The notes: generated by a model from the letters alone, not told the origin. A stretch of 64,000 nucleotides of DNA from Lichenifustis flavocetrariae (GCF_026130545.1 NZ_JAMOIM010000013.1:62001-126000); one strand, 5' to 3'. Positions 1 through 10,600 are shown, counted from the first letter of the stretch. Numbers and translations: made by a program.

Positions 1-1232
1 CCCATCAGCTATGGCTGCTCCTGGTCGGGCCGGGCATCATCGGCGGCATCGGGCTTGGACTTGGCTACATCTCCCCGGTCTCGACCCTGATCAAGTGGTT
101 CCCGGACCGGCGCGGCACGGCGACCGGCATGGCAATCATGGGGTTTGGGGGCGGCGCGATGATCGGCGCGCCGCTGGCAAACCTGCTGATGGATCATTTC
201 AAGACGACGGATGCGGTCGGGGTGTGGCAGACCTTCGTCGCCCTCGCCCTGATCTATTTCGTCGCCATGATGGCGGGGGCGCTGTTCTACCGGCTTCCGC
301 CCGCCGGCTGGCGTCCGGATGGACTGCCGGTGGCTCTTGCGGCGAAGTCGAGCATGATCACCACCCGCAATGTGCATCTCAAGAACGCGCATAAAACGCC
401 CCAGTTCTGGTTGATATGGGCGGTGCTCTGCCTCAACGTGTCGGCCGGCATCGGTGTGCTCGGCATGGCGTCACCCATGCTGCAGGAGATCTTCGGCGGC
501 CGCCTCTTGGGCTTGCCCGACCTAAGCTTCACGCAGCTCGACCCGACGCAGAAGACCGCTATCGCGGCCATCGCGGCCGGCTTCACGGGTCTTCTGTCCT
601 TGTTCAACATTGGCGGCCGCTTCTTCTGGGCCGCGATGTCGGACAAGATCGGCCGCAAGACGACTTATTTCATCTTCTTCGCGTTCGGCATCGTGCTTTA
701 CGCGAGCGGACCCTGGGCCGCCCATGCCGGCTCGAAGGCGCTGTTCGTAGGGATCTTCTGCGTGATCCTGTCAATGTACGGCGGTGGCTTCGCGACGGTC
801 CCGGCCTATCTGGCCGATATCTTTGGAACCCAGTTCGTCGGCGCCATCCATGGACGACTTCTCACCGCTTGGTCGACGGCTGGCATTATTGGCCCCGTCG
901 TGGTGAACTATATCCGCGAAGCTCAGATCGCGGCCGGGGTGCCCCGCGATCAGGTGTACGATCGGACTATGTATATCCTGGCCGGCATGCTGGTCCTGGG
1001 ATTCATCGCCAATAGCCTCGTCCGCCCTCTCGCGGACCATTGGTTCATGAAGGACAGCGAGGTCGCGGCCCTTCAGCCCAATCGTGCGACGCCCGCCTCT
1101 GCGACCGGCTCTTTCGGTATCGGCTTCGGCGGGTTCGACGCCCGGGCCGCCATCGCCTGGGCCCTGGTCGGCGTGCCACTGCTCTGGGGGGTCTGGCAGA
1201 CGCTCAGCAAGGCGCTGATCCTTTTTAGATAA
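1..1232 (+). CDS. OFA-family MFS transporter (oxalate/formate antiporter type), 5' truncated by window edge
   Basis: Inner-membrane secondary transporter of the major facilitator superfamily, resembling the oxalate/formate antiporter (OFA) group that exchanges small carboxylates. The frame is open from the first bases: translation from position 3 gives hydrophobic sequence and then GYISPVSTLIKWFPDRRG, the loop 2-3 and TM4 region typical of OFA proteins, so the ATG at 129 is internal. The visible part has about nine membrane spans and an MFS-like SDKIGRKTT motif in the central loop. The N-terminal third is outside the window. The substrate cannot be deduced; formate, oxalate or another monocarboxylate are all possible. 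It ends shortly before a strong hairpin at 1264. Confidence 0.88.
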   Translation, partial: HQLWLLLVGPGIIGGIGLGLGYISPVSTLIKWFPDRRGTATGMAIMGFGGGAMIGAPLANLLMDHFKTTDAVGVWQTFVALALIYFVAMMAGALFYRLPPAGWRPDGLPVALAAKSSMITTRNVHLKNAHKTPQFWLIWAVLCLNVSAGIGVLGMASPMLQEIFGGRLLGLPDLSFTQLDPTQKTAIAAIAAGFTGLLSLFNIGGRFFWAAMSDKIGRKTTYFIFFAFGIVLYASGPWAAHAGSKALFVGIFCVILSMYGGGFATVPAYLADIFGTQFVGAIHGRLLTAWSTAGIIGPVVVNYIREAQIAAGVPRDQVYDRTMYILAGMLVLGFIANSLVRPLADHWFMKDSEVAALQPNRATPASATGSFGIGFGGFDARAAIAWALVGVPLLWGVWQTLSKALILFR

Positions 1233-1263
1233 CCCTCGTCAGAAGGGAGCAGCTTGGTGCCGG

Positions 1264-1298
1264 CCTACACTGGATGGAGTTTTCCCGTCCAGTGTAGG
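1264..1298. terminator. Perfect inverted repeat after the OFA transporter
   Basis: Arms CCTACACTGGA (1264-1274) and TCCAGTGTAGG (1288-1298) pair perfectly, and the stem can extend inward by about three pairs to leave a 7-base loop (AGTTTTC). It lies 32 bases after the transporter stop, as expected for a transcription terminator, but no T-run follows, so a processing or mRNA-stabilising hairpin is also possible. The rest of the 1233-1606 gap shows nothing else that I recognise. Confidence 0.55.
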
Positions 1299-1606
1299 AA
1301 ACGTCACCCCTCGGGATCGGCCATCACACGATCCTAACCGAGACGTCTGGCTGCATTCTGGGCGCATCGCTCCGCGCGATCACGAACCGACAAACGAATT
1401 CTGCGATCCCCATGCCACATGTCACTGCGAGCCAATGGGCGCCGTGGGGAATCCTCAAAGCCCGGACACTGGCCCAGAGATATCCGGCAACATCTCCGGC
1501 TTCGTCGCGCGGTGTTTGGAACGAGAACGCTCAACACCTGGCAGACAGTTCGTGTCTGCACAGCGCCCCAAGACAATTCCAGCAAGGGTTGCGACGGCAC
1601 CCGACC

Positions 1607-2632
1607 TCACACCTTCCGCCGGCGCCGCTGGCGATACTGATCGGCCACGACGGCGGCCACGATGATAATCCCTTTCACGATGCCCTGGATGTAGGAATCG
1701 ATCCCGATAAACGTGAAGCCGCTCGTCATCACACCGAGAATGAGGGTGCCGATCACGGTCCCGGTGATGCGCCCGGCGCCGCCCGCGAGGCTGACGCCGC
1801 CGATCACGGCCGCCGCGATGGCGTCGAGCTCATAGCCGAGGCCCATGCTGGATTGCCCGCTTTGCGCGCGCGCCGAGGTCACCAGCCCGGCGAGGCCCGA
1901 CAAGAGGCCGGCCAACGTGTAGACCAGCATGATGTGCCGGTTGACGTTGATGCCGCTCACGCGCGCGGCCTGCGGGTTCGCGCCGATCGCATAGGTGAAC
2001 TTCCCGTAACGCGTGTAGCGCAACGCGATATGGAAAATCACCGCGGTCACGAGAAAGATCACGACAGGCACGGCGCCCGAGCCGATCCAGGTGTAGTTCT
2101 CGGCCAGCATGCTGATCGGCTGGCCGCGCGTATAGACCTGTGCGACGGAGCGCGCCGTCACCATCATGCCGAGCGTTGCGATGAAGGGCGGGATCGCCGT
2201 GATGGCGATCAGGCTGCCGTTGATGAACCCGGCCAGCGCCCCGATCACGAGCCCGCACAGGGCCGGCACGATGAACGGCAGGCCACTCAGCGACGGAAAC
2301 ACCGCGCGGGCATAGCCGGGCTCCTGCGCCAGGCTCGCCGCCACCATGGCCGACACCGCCAGCACCGAGCCGGAGGAAAGATCGATACCACCCGTGATGA
2401 TCACCTGCGTGACGCCGATCGCGATCAGCCCCACCACCGAGACCTGCAGGATCATCACGAGAAGGCGCTGCTGATTGCCGAGAAAGCTCTGGCCCCTGAT
2501 GCCCCAGCCCAGCGCCTCGAACAGAAGTGCGATGCCGATCAGCACGGCCAGGATGCCGAATTCGGTGGGCAGCCGTCGTTGGCGCTTCGGTTTTCGATCG
2601 GGCGCCGCTAGCGTGTTGCTCAGAGGTTCCAT
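1607..2632 (-). CDS. Sugar ABC transporter permease (RbsC/BPD_transp_2 family)
   Basis: Inner-membrane permease of a carbohydrate-type ABC importer, 341 residues, forming the translocation channel as a homodimer. It has about eight to ten hydrophobic segments and the family stretch [16 protein letters not shown] near residue 85. The last gene of a leftward operon: isomerase-like protein, binding protein, ATPase, then this permease, 64 bases after the ATPase stop. The start is supported by AAGGGA seven bases upstream of the ATG at 2632. The sequence identifies the ribose/xylose/inositol class but not the sugar. The C-terminus is arginine-rich (RQRRRRKV), consistent with a cytoplasmic end. Confidence 0.9.
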   Translation of the reverse strand: MEPLSNTLAAPDRKPKRQRRLPTEFGILAVLIGIALLFEALGWGIRGQSFLGNQQRLLVMILQVSVVGLIAIGVTQVIITGGIDLSSGSVLAVSAMVAASLAQEPGYARAVFPSLSGLPFIVPALCGLVIGALAGFINGSLIAITAIPPFIATLGMMVTARSVAQVYTRGQPISMLAENYTWIGSGAVPVVIFLVTAVIFHIALRYTRYGKFTYAIGANPQAARVSGINVNRHIMLVYTLAGLLSGLAGLVTSARAQSGQSSMGLGYELDAIAAAVIGGVSLAGGAGRITGTVIGTLILGVMTSGFTFIGIDSYIQGIVKGIIIVAAVVADQYRQRRRRKV

Positions 2633-2696
2633 GGCGCGTCCCTTTGCAAGGTCAGGCCGGCGTTGGTTTGGTCACGCCGTTGCAATCAAAGTGAGT

Positions 2697-4235
2697 TCAG
2701 GCCGCGGCGAGCCGCATGATGCTGACCTGATCGGCCTCGGCACGGTCGAGGATCCCGGTGACGCGCCCTTCATGCATGACCACGATGCGATCGCTCATGC
2801 CGAGGATCTCGGGCATCTCGGACGAGATCATCAGCACCGCGACGCCCTCGCAGGCGAGGCGGGAGATCAGGCGATGGATTTCAGCCTTCGCTCCGACATC
2901 GATCCCGCGCGTGGGCTCGTCGAGGATCAGGATTTTCGGGTTCGTCAAAAGCCAGCGGCCGATCAACACCTTCTGCTGGTTGCCACCCGACAGGTTCTCG
3001 ATGCGCTCGTCGAGGTTGGGCGTCTTCACCCGCATCGCGTCCTTCATCTTGGTGCATTCGGCGTTCACCGCACCCTGATTGACGAAGCCACCGGTGACGA
3101 AGCGATCGGTCAACACCGCCATCTGCATGTTTTCCAGCACGCTGAGGGCCAGGAAGCAGCCTGTGTCCTTGCGATCCTCGGTCAGGAGCGCCATGCCGGC
3201 CTTCATGCCCTCGCGCGGCGAACGGATCCTGATCGGCTGACCGTTGAGCCGGATCTGGCCCCCGGTCGCGGGTGTCACGCCGAAGATCGTTTCCGCCACA
3301 TTGGTGCGTCCCGACCCCACGAGCCCGGCCAGGCCGAGGATCTCGCCCCTGCGAAGATCGAACGACACGTCGCGGAACACGCCTTCGAGGGCCAGATCCT
3401 TCACGCTGAGAACGACCTCGCCGATCTGGGCCTCTTCCTTGGGGAACATCTGCGTGATCTCGCGACCCACCATGGCAGCGATCACCTGTTCGCGCGTGAT
3501 GTCCTTGGCCGCATGGGTGGCGATGTAGCGCCCGTCGCGGAAGATCGACACGTCGTCCGCGATGGTGAAAAGCTCGTTCATCTTATGCGTGATGTAGATG
3601 ATGCCTTTGCCCTGCGCCTTGAGGTCCGCGATGATGCGGAACAGATGATCGACTTCCCTGTCGGTCAGGGCCGACGTCGGCTCATCCATGATCAGGATGT
3701 CCGACTCGTAGGACACGGCCTTGGCGATCTCGATCATCTGCCGGTTGGCGACCGAATGATCGCGGACCTCGGAGGCCGGATCGATATCGATGGCGAGACG
3801 CCTGAAGAGTTCGGCCGTGCGCCGGTTCAATTCGCGGTGATTGACGAGGCCGAAGCCATTGAGCGGTTCGCGGCGGATCCAGATGTTCTCGGCAACCGTC
3901 ATGTAGGGCATCAGGTTCAGTTCCTGATGGATCATGGCAATGCCGGCCTCGAGCGCGTCGAGCGGCGTGGCAATTTTGATCTGGTTGCCCTTGAGGCGGA
4001 TTTCGCCCGTGTCCGGCTGGTAGACCCCGGCGATGATCTTCATCAGTGTCGACTTGCCGGCGCCGTTCTCGCCCATCAAGGCGTGCACGGTGCCGGGCCG
4101 GATGCGCAGCGTCACATTGTCGAGTGCAACTACGCCAGGGAATTCCTTGCGCACGTTGTCGACTTCGAGGAGGTAGTCGGCGCGGGTCTTCACGCCCGCC
4201 TCACGCACGGTCCTGAATGTTCCCGGGCTGAGCAT
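2697..4235 (-). CDS. Sugar ABC transporter ATP-binding protein (RbsA/MglA family, double ABC domain)
   Basis: Cytoplasmic ATPase of the sugar importer, 512 residues, with two fused nucleotide-binding domains. The first has a complete Walker A (GENGAGKST, about residue 57) and Walker B ([10 protein letters not shown]). The second has the degenerate P-loop GLVGSGRTN but a full signature (LSGGNQQK) and [13 protein letters not shown]. This one-good, one-degenerate arrangement is normal for RbsA, MglA and XylG proteins. GGAGG lies just upstream of the ATG at 4235. A gap of 181 bases holding a hairpin separates it from the upstream binding-protein gene. Confidence 0.93.
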   Translation of the reverse strand: MLSPGTFRTVREAGVKTRADYLLEVDNVRKEFPGVVALDNVTLRIRPGTVHALMGENGAGKSTLMKIIAGVYQPDTGEIRLKGNQIKIATPLDALEAGIAMIHQELNLMPYMTVAENIWIRREPLNGFGLVNHRELNRRTAELFRRLAIDIDPASEVRDHSVANRQMIEIAKAVSYESDILIMDEPTSALTDREVDHLFRIIADLKAQGKGIIYITHKMNELFTIADDVSIFRDGRYIATHAAKDITREQVIAAMVGREITQMFPKEEAQIGEVVLSVKDLALEGVFRDVSFDLRRGEILGLAGLVGSGRTNVAETIFGVTPATGGQIRLNGQPIRIRSPREGMKAGMALLTEDRKDTGCFLALSVLENMQMAVLTDRFVTGGFVNQGAVNAECTKMKDAMRVKTPNLDERIENLSGGNQQKVLIGRWLLTNPKILILDEPTRGIDVGAKAEIHRLISRLACEGVAVLMISSEMPEILGMSDRIVVMHEGRVTGILDRAEADQVSIMRLAAA

Positions 4236-4336
4236 GGGACCTCCGCCAGCTGTTGTTTAGAGCTGCGCGGGCCGGATCGCCCGCGGAGCCTGGTCGGGTT
4301 CACACTTCGTGCGAAGTGCAGAATGCTGCGTTGTCA

Positions 4337-4357
4337 CCCTCTCCCTTGTGGAGAGGG
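4337..4357 (-). repeat. Hairpin between the binding-protein and ATPase genes
   Basis: CCCTCTCC (4337-4344) and GGAGAGGG (4350-4357) form an 8-bp stem with a 5-base loop in the 181-base space between two genes of the ABC operon. Such intercistronic hairpins often protect the upstream message, so that binding protein is made in excess over the membrane parts. That role is inferred from position only. It could instead be a copy of a short dispersed palindrome, since similar C/T-rich palindromes occur at 40048 and 41785. Confidence 0.5.
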
Positions 4358-4416
4358 GGTTTAGGATGCCCTGCTGAGATAGGTGAACCGCAAAGCCCCC
4401 GCGGCCGGAGGTGGCC

Positions 4417-5331
4417 CTATTTCGTCATGTAGGTCTTGTAATTGTCCTTGGTGACCTTCTCGAACGGGACGTCGACGTAGGACGAGACCTTTTCGCCCTT
4501 CACCATCTTGAGAGCCGCATCGATCGCGCCCTTGCCCTGCCCGGTGGCGTTCTGAAATACCGTAACGTAGAGGTTGCCGTTGGCGACCTCGGACAGGCCA
4601 TCCGCCGTGGCATCGATGCCGCCGATGCACATGGTCTTGGGGTCGACGCCGGCCTGTTTCAGGGCCAGGATGGCCCCGATGGCCATTTCGTCGTTGTTGG
4701 CCGCCACGCCCGCGATCTTGTCGCCGGCGGTGATCCAGTTGTTCATCAGATCAAGTGCCTGATTGCGGTCCCAGTTGGCGGTCTGTTTCTGAACGATCTT
4801 GATGTCCGGGTTGGCGGCCACGACCTCCTCGATATCCGCCGTCCGGTCGAGCGCGGCATTGTTCGAGAGCTGGCCCTGCATGACGACGATGTTGCCCTTG
4901 CCCTTGAGGCACTTGACGAGTTCTTCGCCCTCAAGCTTGCCCGATACCTTTTCGTTGGAACCCACGAAGGCGACGTTGGCGGGCAGTTCCTTGTCCTCGG
5001 GCTTGCGGTTGACATAGACGAGGGGGATCTTCGCCGCGACCGCGAGCTGCGTCATCTTCGGCGTCGCCGACGTGTCGACCGGGTTGACGATGATGGCGTC
5101 CACCTTCTGGGCGATGAAGTTCTGGATCTGGCTCAATTGCTTGCCGGTGTCGTCCTGAGCGTCCTCGAACTGCAGCGTGACACCCTGGGCTTTGCCTTCC
5201 GCCGCGATGGCGTTGCGGACGCTCGTCAGGAAGTTGTCGTCGAATTTGTCCATGGTGACCCCGATCGTCGTCGCATGGGCGGCGGCGCTGAATGCCACCG
5301 TTGCGGACAGGGCCAGAAAAAGCTTCTTCAT
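4417..5331 (-). CDS. Sugar ABC transporter substrate-binding protein (periplasmic-binding-protein fold I, possibly inositol-binding)
   Basis: Periplasmic binding protein of 304 residues that delivers ligand to the permease. A Sec signal peptide is clear (MKKLFLALSATVAFS..., probable cleavage after AHA, about residue 20). The mature part is a Peripla_BP_4 (RbsB-type) protein with IIVNPVDTSATP and AGVAANNDEMAIGAI segments. The sequence feel is that of rhizobial inositol-binding proteins, and the adjacent IolI-like enzyme supports inositol as ligand; this is inference. GAGG precedes the start. The operon order and the hairpin behind it fit high expression of this component. Confidence 0.9.
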   Translation of the reverse strand: MKKLFLALSATVAFSAAAHATTIGVTMDKFDDNFLTSVRNAIAAEGKAQGVTLQFEDAQDDTGKQLSQIQNFIAQKVDAIIVNPVDTSATPKMTQLAVAAKIPLVYVNRKPEDKELPANVAFVGSNEKVSGKLEGEELVKCLKGKGNIVVMQGQLSNNAALDRTADIEEVVAANPDIKIVQKQTANWDRNQALDLMNNWITAGDKIAGVAANNDEMAIGAILALKQAGVDPKTMCIGGIDATADGLSEVANGNLYVTVFQNATGQGKGAIDAALKMVKGEKVSSYVDVPFEKVTKDNYKTYMTK

Positions 5332-5408
5332 TCGCGTTTCCCTCGTGTTCGGGCTTGATACCCGATGGTATGGACGGCCGATTTCCGGTCCGCTTGGTCG
5401 AGCGCCTG

Positions 5409-6233
5409 TCAGGCTGCCTTCTTGTTGTGTTCCGTTTGCATGTATCTCAGGCTGGCTTCTACCGCCGGCCTAGGATCTTCCAAGGCGGCGACGCTCTCGG
5501 CGAAAGGTTCGAGCGAGATCGGCCCCGCGTAGCCGCCTGCCAGCAGAGCCTCGATTTGGCCGACATTGTCGATGAGATCCTCGGCGTCGACCAGCACGCG
5601 ATGGGGATCCCGCATCGACTCCCCTGGAACCGACGGATCGACGACCCCTGAAACATGGACGAGACCCGTCCGATCGGGGAACAGGGCGGGCTCACCCGCG
5701 ACATGGTGATGGAACGTGTCGTGCACGAGCCGGAACACATCGGCCGCTTCCACGGCATCGATGGCCTCGACGGCCTCTCGCTTCGATCGCAGGGAACATT
5801 CGGCGAAACCGAGCGGTTCCACGAGCCCGATCAACCCGGCGCTCCGTAGCATGGGGGCAAGTCCGCTCAGTGCCTCGCGCAGACCAGCGAGCCGCGTGGC
5901 CTCGTCGGGCTGGAAGGTCAAGTCGTTGACGGGGCAGAGGACGATGGCAGCTGCACCGCAGGCTTGCGCATAGCCGACGAGCTCGGCCGCCTCGGCGGCC
6001 CGCGCGGGGCTCCACTGATTGAACCGCTGCAGGGCATTGATGGACACGATCGAAACCCCGGCCGCCGCGGCTTCCGCCTTCACGGTTTCCGGCGACGTTC
6101 CATCTGTGATCGGCCCCGGGAGATCATTGCGGATTTCCACATGCGCCACGCCGAGCGCCTGCGCGAGCGCCAGGAAGTCGCGCAGCGACTTGCGGGGACA
6201 CACCATATGATTCAACGCAAAGCGCAACGGCAT
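5409..6233 (-). CDS. TIM-barrel sugar isomerase/epimerase, IolI-like (probable inosose isomerase)
   Basis: Xylose-isomerase-like TIM-barrel enzyme of 274 residues, first gene of the leftward ABC operon. E139 (LVEPLGF), D172 (HDTFHH), H193 (LVHVSG) and E242 (SLEPF) sit at the ends of successive strands, like the four metal ligands of B. subtilis IolI (2-keto-myo-inositol isomerase). The expected reaction is therefore isomerisation of an inosose or a similar keto-sugar in the cytoplasm. Other members of this fold (hydroxypyruvate isomerase, tagatose epimerase) cannot be excluded. The gap to the binding-protein gene is 77 bases. No other iol catabolic gene is visible nearby. Confidence 0.75.
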   Translation of the reverse strand: MPLRFALNHMVCPRKSLRDFLALAQALGVAHVEIRNDLPGPITDGTSPETVKAEAAAAGVSIVSINALQRFNQWSPARAAEAAELVGYAQACGAAAIVLCPVNDLTFQPDEATRLAGLREALSGLAPMLRSAGLIGLVEPLGFAECSLRSKREAVEAIDAVEAADVFRLVHDTFHHHVAGEPALFPDRTGLVHVSGVVDPSVPGESMRDPHRVLVDAEDLIDNVGQIEALLAGGYAGPISLEPFAESVAALEDPRPAVEASLRYMQTEHNKKAA

Positions 6234-6358
6234 GGCGAACCTGACGGTCGGATCGAGACTGGATTGATCGGTCTGTGGACGCGTTAAGGCACGATGAGCG
6301 TGTCAGCTCATCTTGGTTTCCCCCGAGAACTGCCTTGTGGCGTCCTCTATTCTTATAT

Positions 6359-6372
6359 GAAATGAATATTCC
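6359..6372 (-). promoter_or_regulatory. Possible IolR-type operator in an AT-rich promoter region
   Basis: Within an AT-rich patch (about 6346-6372) upstream of the isomerase/ABC operon, the minus strand reads GGAA-N6-TTTC, one base off the GGAA-N6-TTCC palindrome that I recall for rhizobial IolR. The self-palindrome GAATATTC (6364-6371) lies within it. The site is about 126 bases before the start at 6233. The short motif makes chance matches likely, so this is only suggestive. Confidence 0.3.
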
Positions 6373-6503
6373 ACCGACGCCAGGCGGTCAATACGTTTGT
6401 TCGATTTTCAACGGGCACCTGACACGATCTGCGCAGCGACCAACGGGGCGCTCCGCATCTCGTGCCCCACGCAGACATCACGTTGGTGCGCGGGTGCGGA
6501 CGA

Positions 6504-7205
6504 TCAGTAACGCCGCATCAGGCTGACCAGACGTCCCTGGATCTGCACGCGTTCAGGCGCATAGACCTGCGTCTTGAAGGCGGGATTCGCGGCTTCGAGC
6601 TCGATCATTCCCTTGCGGCGCTGCAGACGCTTCAGGGTGGCCTCCTCATCGTCGATCAGGGCCACCACGATATCGCCCGAGGTGGCCGTATCCTGGCGTC
6701 GAATGATCACGGTGTCGCTGTCGAGGATGCCATCGCCGACCATCGACTCTCCCTGCACTTCCAGCGCGAAATGATCACCGGGAGGAAGGAAGTCAGCCGG
6801 GAGGCTAATGGTACGCGAAGGAGACTGGATGGCCGAAATGGGCGAACCTGCCGCGATACGGCCCACGACGGGAATTTCGATCGCATTGCTGTTGGCGGCG
6901 GCCCGTACCGGCGCTTCGTCCTGTTCGGCCAGTCCGCCCTTCATCGCACGGGGCCGGAAGGGCTCCCGCCGTGGCGCCGAACTCGCAGCCGCCTCGGGGA
7001 GGCGAAGCACTTCGAGCGCCCGCGCCCGATTGGCCAGGCGACGGATGAAGCCCCGCTCCTCGAGAGCCATGACGAGGCGATGAATGCCAGATTTCGATTT
7101 CAGATCGAGCGCATCCTTCATCTCGTCGAACGACGGAGGCACTCCCGCTTCCTTCAGCCGCGCATCGATGAAGAGCAAGAGCTCGCTCTGCTTCTTGGTC
7201 AACAT
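6504..7205 (-). CDS. lexA: LexA repressor, SOS master regulator (autoproteolytic)
   Basis: SOS repressor of 233 residues from the ATG at 7205 ([13 protein letters not shown], the usual alphaproteobacterial start; a nine-residue longer start at 7232 is less likely). The N-terminal winged HTH (to about residue 65) binds DNA. A linker leads to the S24-type self-cleavage domain with scissile Ala119-Gly120 (RIAAGS), nucleophile Ser154 (GESMVGDG) and Lys192 (ATLKRL). RecA filaments trigger self-cleavage and derepress DNA-repair genes. A GTTC-N7-GTTC box 56 bases upstream indicates autoregulation. It is divergent from a SWIM/SNF2 helicase gene. Confidence 0.97.
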   Translation of the reverse strand: MLTKKQSELLLFIDARLKEAGVPPSFDEMKDALDLKSKSGIHRLVMALEERGFIRRLANRARALEVLRLPEAAASSAPRREPFRPRAMKGGLAEQDEAPVRAAANSNAIEIPVVGRIAAGSPISAIQSPSRTISLPADFLPPGDHFALEVQGESMVGDGILDSDTVIIRRQDTATSGDIVVALIDDEEATLKRLQRRKGMIELEAANPAFKTQVYAPERVQIQGRLVSLMRRY

Positions 7206-7260
7206 CCCGCTTCTCCCGCCGCCGCGACGCAATCAAACAAATCGTGAACGGAGACTATCC

Positions 7261-7275
7261 GTTCCCGCTGCGTTC
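7261..7275. promoter_or_regulatory. SOS box (LexA operator), GTTC-N7-GTTC
   Basis: GTTC (7261-7264), seven bases, GTTC (7272-7275): an exact match to the direct-repeat operator bound by alphaproteobacterial LexA. It lies 56 bases upstream of the lexA start, as expected for negative autoregulation. A further GAAC at 7246-7249 lies between the box and the gene. The box could also affect the divergent helicase gene, although that start is about 345 bases away. Confidence 0.85.
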
Positions 7276-7620
7276 CGCAATGTGCTAAGGGGCTCTTCAA
7301 TGAGGCTTGGCCTTCCGCGCGGGATAAATCACGCTGAATATGTCTTCGACCCTAAGGTTCGGTGTTCAACAGGTTTGACAATGCAATTGCCAACAGCGCG
7401 CCTTGTTGGGCTTAAGTCGCTCTACCTTGCCGGTCAGGTGCATCGTGATCCACAGCAACGGAAAAGCGTTGAAGCTTCGGACTCTTCGATCAAATGATCC
7501 GCACATGACCGGTTCATCCAAAACTAACCAAGAGATTCATCGAGTCGATCGAACCTCTGGGGGCGCGGGCTGAAACCGGACAGCCGGGCCAGGGGCCGCT
7601 TTACCTATTCCGAAGCTGAC
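7276..7620. other. Intergenic region between the SOS box and the SWIM/SNF2 helicase
   Basis: This 345-base stretch has no convincing gene. The only structure seen is two closely spaced GTTC words near 7357-7370 (three-base spacing, not a LexA box). The helicase frame is open backwards from 7621 to a TAA at 7525, so up to about 30 codons at the right end might be coding if a rare start such as CTG were used. The helicase promoter should lie here, but no clear -35/-10 is recognisable. Confidence 0.4.
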
Positions 7621-10600
7621 GTGCAGAGATCCGTTTCCGCCAATGCCTTCAAGGCGGGACAGGTCTACCGGTCGCAACGTCGCGTTCTATCGATGGACCT
7701 TGAGCAAGACGGAACGCTGTCGACCCGGGTGATCGGCAACGAACGCAAACCCTATACGCAAACCATCACGCTTGAACCGCATGCCGGGTGGGTCGACATC
7801 GAGGGACATTGCAGCTGCCCGGTCGGACTCAATTGCAAGCATGTAGCGGCGGCCCTGCTCGAGGGCCTGGCCGGCATCCCGAACAGAGGCGAGGCTGCGG
7901 TCGCCCAAAGTTCCGCACGCGTCGGGATTGCGCACCCGATCCGGGCCGTCCCCGAGGGTCCGCAGGGAGCCCTGTCCTCAGAACTGCTGGGTTGGCTCGA
8001 CGATCTGGACCGCGCTCGTGCCACCGCGGACGAAACCTATCCGGCCACGGTGGCTCAGCGGATTGTCTACGTCCTGGCGCCACTCGCGCGCGGATCTCGC
8101 GCCGCCCAACTTATGGTCAAGCCCATCTCGGCGCGGCTCCTGAAGGACGGGCGCTATTCCGACTCGGGCCGCCCCTACGCGCCCGACTCTGTGACCTCCG
8201 GCCAGCCGGCCAAGTTCCTGCGGCCTTCCGATATAAGGATCCTCGCGGCCCTGGCGCGGCTTCGCCGCGAGACCTACACCACCGACCTGCTGTTGGCGCG
8301 CGAGACCGCGGCGCCTGTCCTCGCCGACATCCTGGCGACGGATCGCGCCCACTGGCTGTCGACCGACGGGCCACGCCTAGCGCCTGGCGGGCCGCGTCCC
8401 GCGCGCCTGGTCTGGACCTCCCATGACGGACAAGCGTTGCGGCCGATCTTCGAGGCCGCTGACGACCTTGTCGTGCTCAACGCCACCCCGCCCGTCTATG
8501 TCGATGCGAAAGCCGGGCTGATCGGCCCGCTCGAAACCGGGTTTCAACCCAAGATCGCGGCCGCTCTGCTCGACGCTCCACCCGTACCCGCGGATCGGAT
8601 CGCCGCGTTCACGGCCGCGTTGCGCCAACGCGCCCCGGATCTCGCCGCTGTCGGCCCCGTCGATGCCGGACCGCCAGACGTGGTCGAGGTGGCGCCGGTC
8701 CCATGCCTGCGGCTTCTCACGGCCCGGCTTCCCGTCCAGGCGTCCGCGCCCTTCAGGCATTACGGCCACGAGGCGCCGCTCGAACCGGTCGGCATCGCCC
8801 GGCTGTCGTTTCGGTATGGGCCGGCGCAGGTGGCCCCCGGCGAACCCCGCGCCCGCCTTAGCCGCATCGAGGGAGGCCGGGTCCTCGACATCCGTCGCGA
8901 CCTCGCGGCGGAAAGGGGACACTCAAACGCGCTTGGCCAAATCGGCTTCCTGCCGCTCAGTCGAGTCCGGCCCCAGGTCCCACCCGCGCATGCCCATGAT
9001 TTCGTGCCGGAGGGCGACGACATGGGCTGGCTCGACGCGATCTATCACGATCTTCCGCGGCTATCCGCCGAGGGATGGCAGATCGAGGTCGCCGACGATT
9101 TTCCCTTCCGTCTGCTGCGAGGTGATGGGGCCGTCCAGGCCGACATCCGCGAAAGCTCAGGGATCGACTGGTTCGAGTTCAGCCTCGGCCTGATGGTCGA
9201 CGGTGAGAGGATCGACCTCGTGGACCCGATCGTGTCGCTGATCGGCGCGCCCTCGTTCGATCCGGACACGTTCCAGGGGGGCGAGGCAGAGGATGAGCCT
9301 TTCTACCTGCCGCTCGGCGACGGGCGCATCCTGGCCGTGCCGCTGTCGCGCATCGCCTCGATCGTCGCCGCGATCCATGATCTCGCCGCCGGTGCGCTCC
9401 TGGGCGAGGGACGCCTTCGGCTGCGGCTGGCAGATGCGGTCGGGCTCGCCAGCTTCGAGGAGGCAACACTCACGGCGGGGCTGGTCTGGCGCGGCGGCGA
9501 AGCGCTCCGCCAGATGGGCCGCAAGCTCGGATCGAAGGGCATTCCCGAAGCCGGCCTGCCCGCGTCGTTCCGGGCGACCCTGCGGCCGTACCAGCAGCAG
9601 GGCGTCTCCTGGCTCGCCTTCCTGCGCGACGTCGGCCTGGGCGGCGTTCTGGCCGACGACATGGGTCTCGGCAAGACCGTGCAGGCCCTGGCGCTGCTGG
9701 CTATGGAGAAGGCCGAAGGCCGGCTCGACCGGCCGGCGCTCGTGGTCGCGCCGACGAGCCTGATGGCCAATTGGCGCCGTGAAGCGGAGCGCTTCGTCCC
9801 CGACCTGCGGGTCCTCGTCCTGCACGGCTTCGACCGAAAGACCCACTTCGACGCCATCGGGACGAGCGATCTCGTGCTCACAACCTATCCGCTGATCGGC
9901 CGCGACCATGGCGTCCTGAACCAGACCTCCTGGCACATGCTGATCCTCGATGAGGCACAGACCATCAAGAATCCCGAGGCCACCACCACCAAGCTCATCG
10001 GCACGCTCGACGCACGCCATCGCTTCTGCCTCAGCGGAACGCCGTTGGAAAACAATCTCGGCGAACTCTGGTCGCTGTTCTCCTTCGTGCTGCCGGGTTT
10101 TCTCGGCGACCGGACTTCTTTCACCCGGCAGTGGCGGACACCGATCGAGAAAGGGGGCGACAGCGCCCGCGCCCGGATGCTGGCCCGCCGGATCAAGCCC
10201 TTCCTGCTGCGCCGCACCAAGGAAGAGGTGGCCAGCGATCTGCCGGCCAAAACCGAGATCATCGAGCGCGTCGAGTTCGGGCAGGCGCAACGCGACATCT
10301 ACGAAGCGGTGCGCCTGTCGATGCACGCGCTTGTGCAGGAGGCCATCGCCAGCAAAGGGTTCGCGCGAAGTCAGATCGTCATCCTCGACGCGCTCCTCAA
10401 GATGCGGCAGGCCTCCTGCGATCCGCGACTGCTGAAGCCGACCCCCAAGGCGGCCGGACGAGCCGGTTCGGCCAAGCTCGAACGGCTGGAGGAACTGCTG
10501 CGCGACCTGCTGGCCGAGAAGCGCCGCATCCTGATCTTCTCGCAATTCACCTCGATGCTGGCGTTGATCCGGTTACGTCTGGATATCTCCGGGACCCCCT

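Noticed and set aside
1412-2611. Long frame (399 codons) on the strand opposite the ABC permease gene
   Set aside because: It runs antisense to a clear permease, is rich in His, Arg and Asp as expected from the opposite strand of GC-rich coding DNA, and has no family resemblance.
2475-4364. 629-codon frame opposite the ABC ATPase gene
   Set aside because: Mirror of a real gene in high-GC DNA; composition (D, H, R, G, L) is typical of antisense frames.
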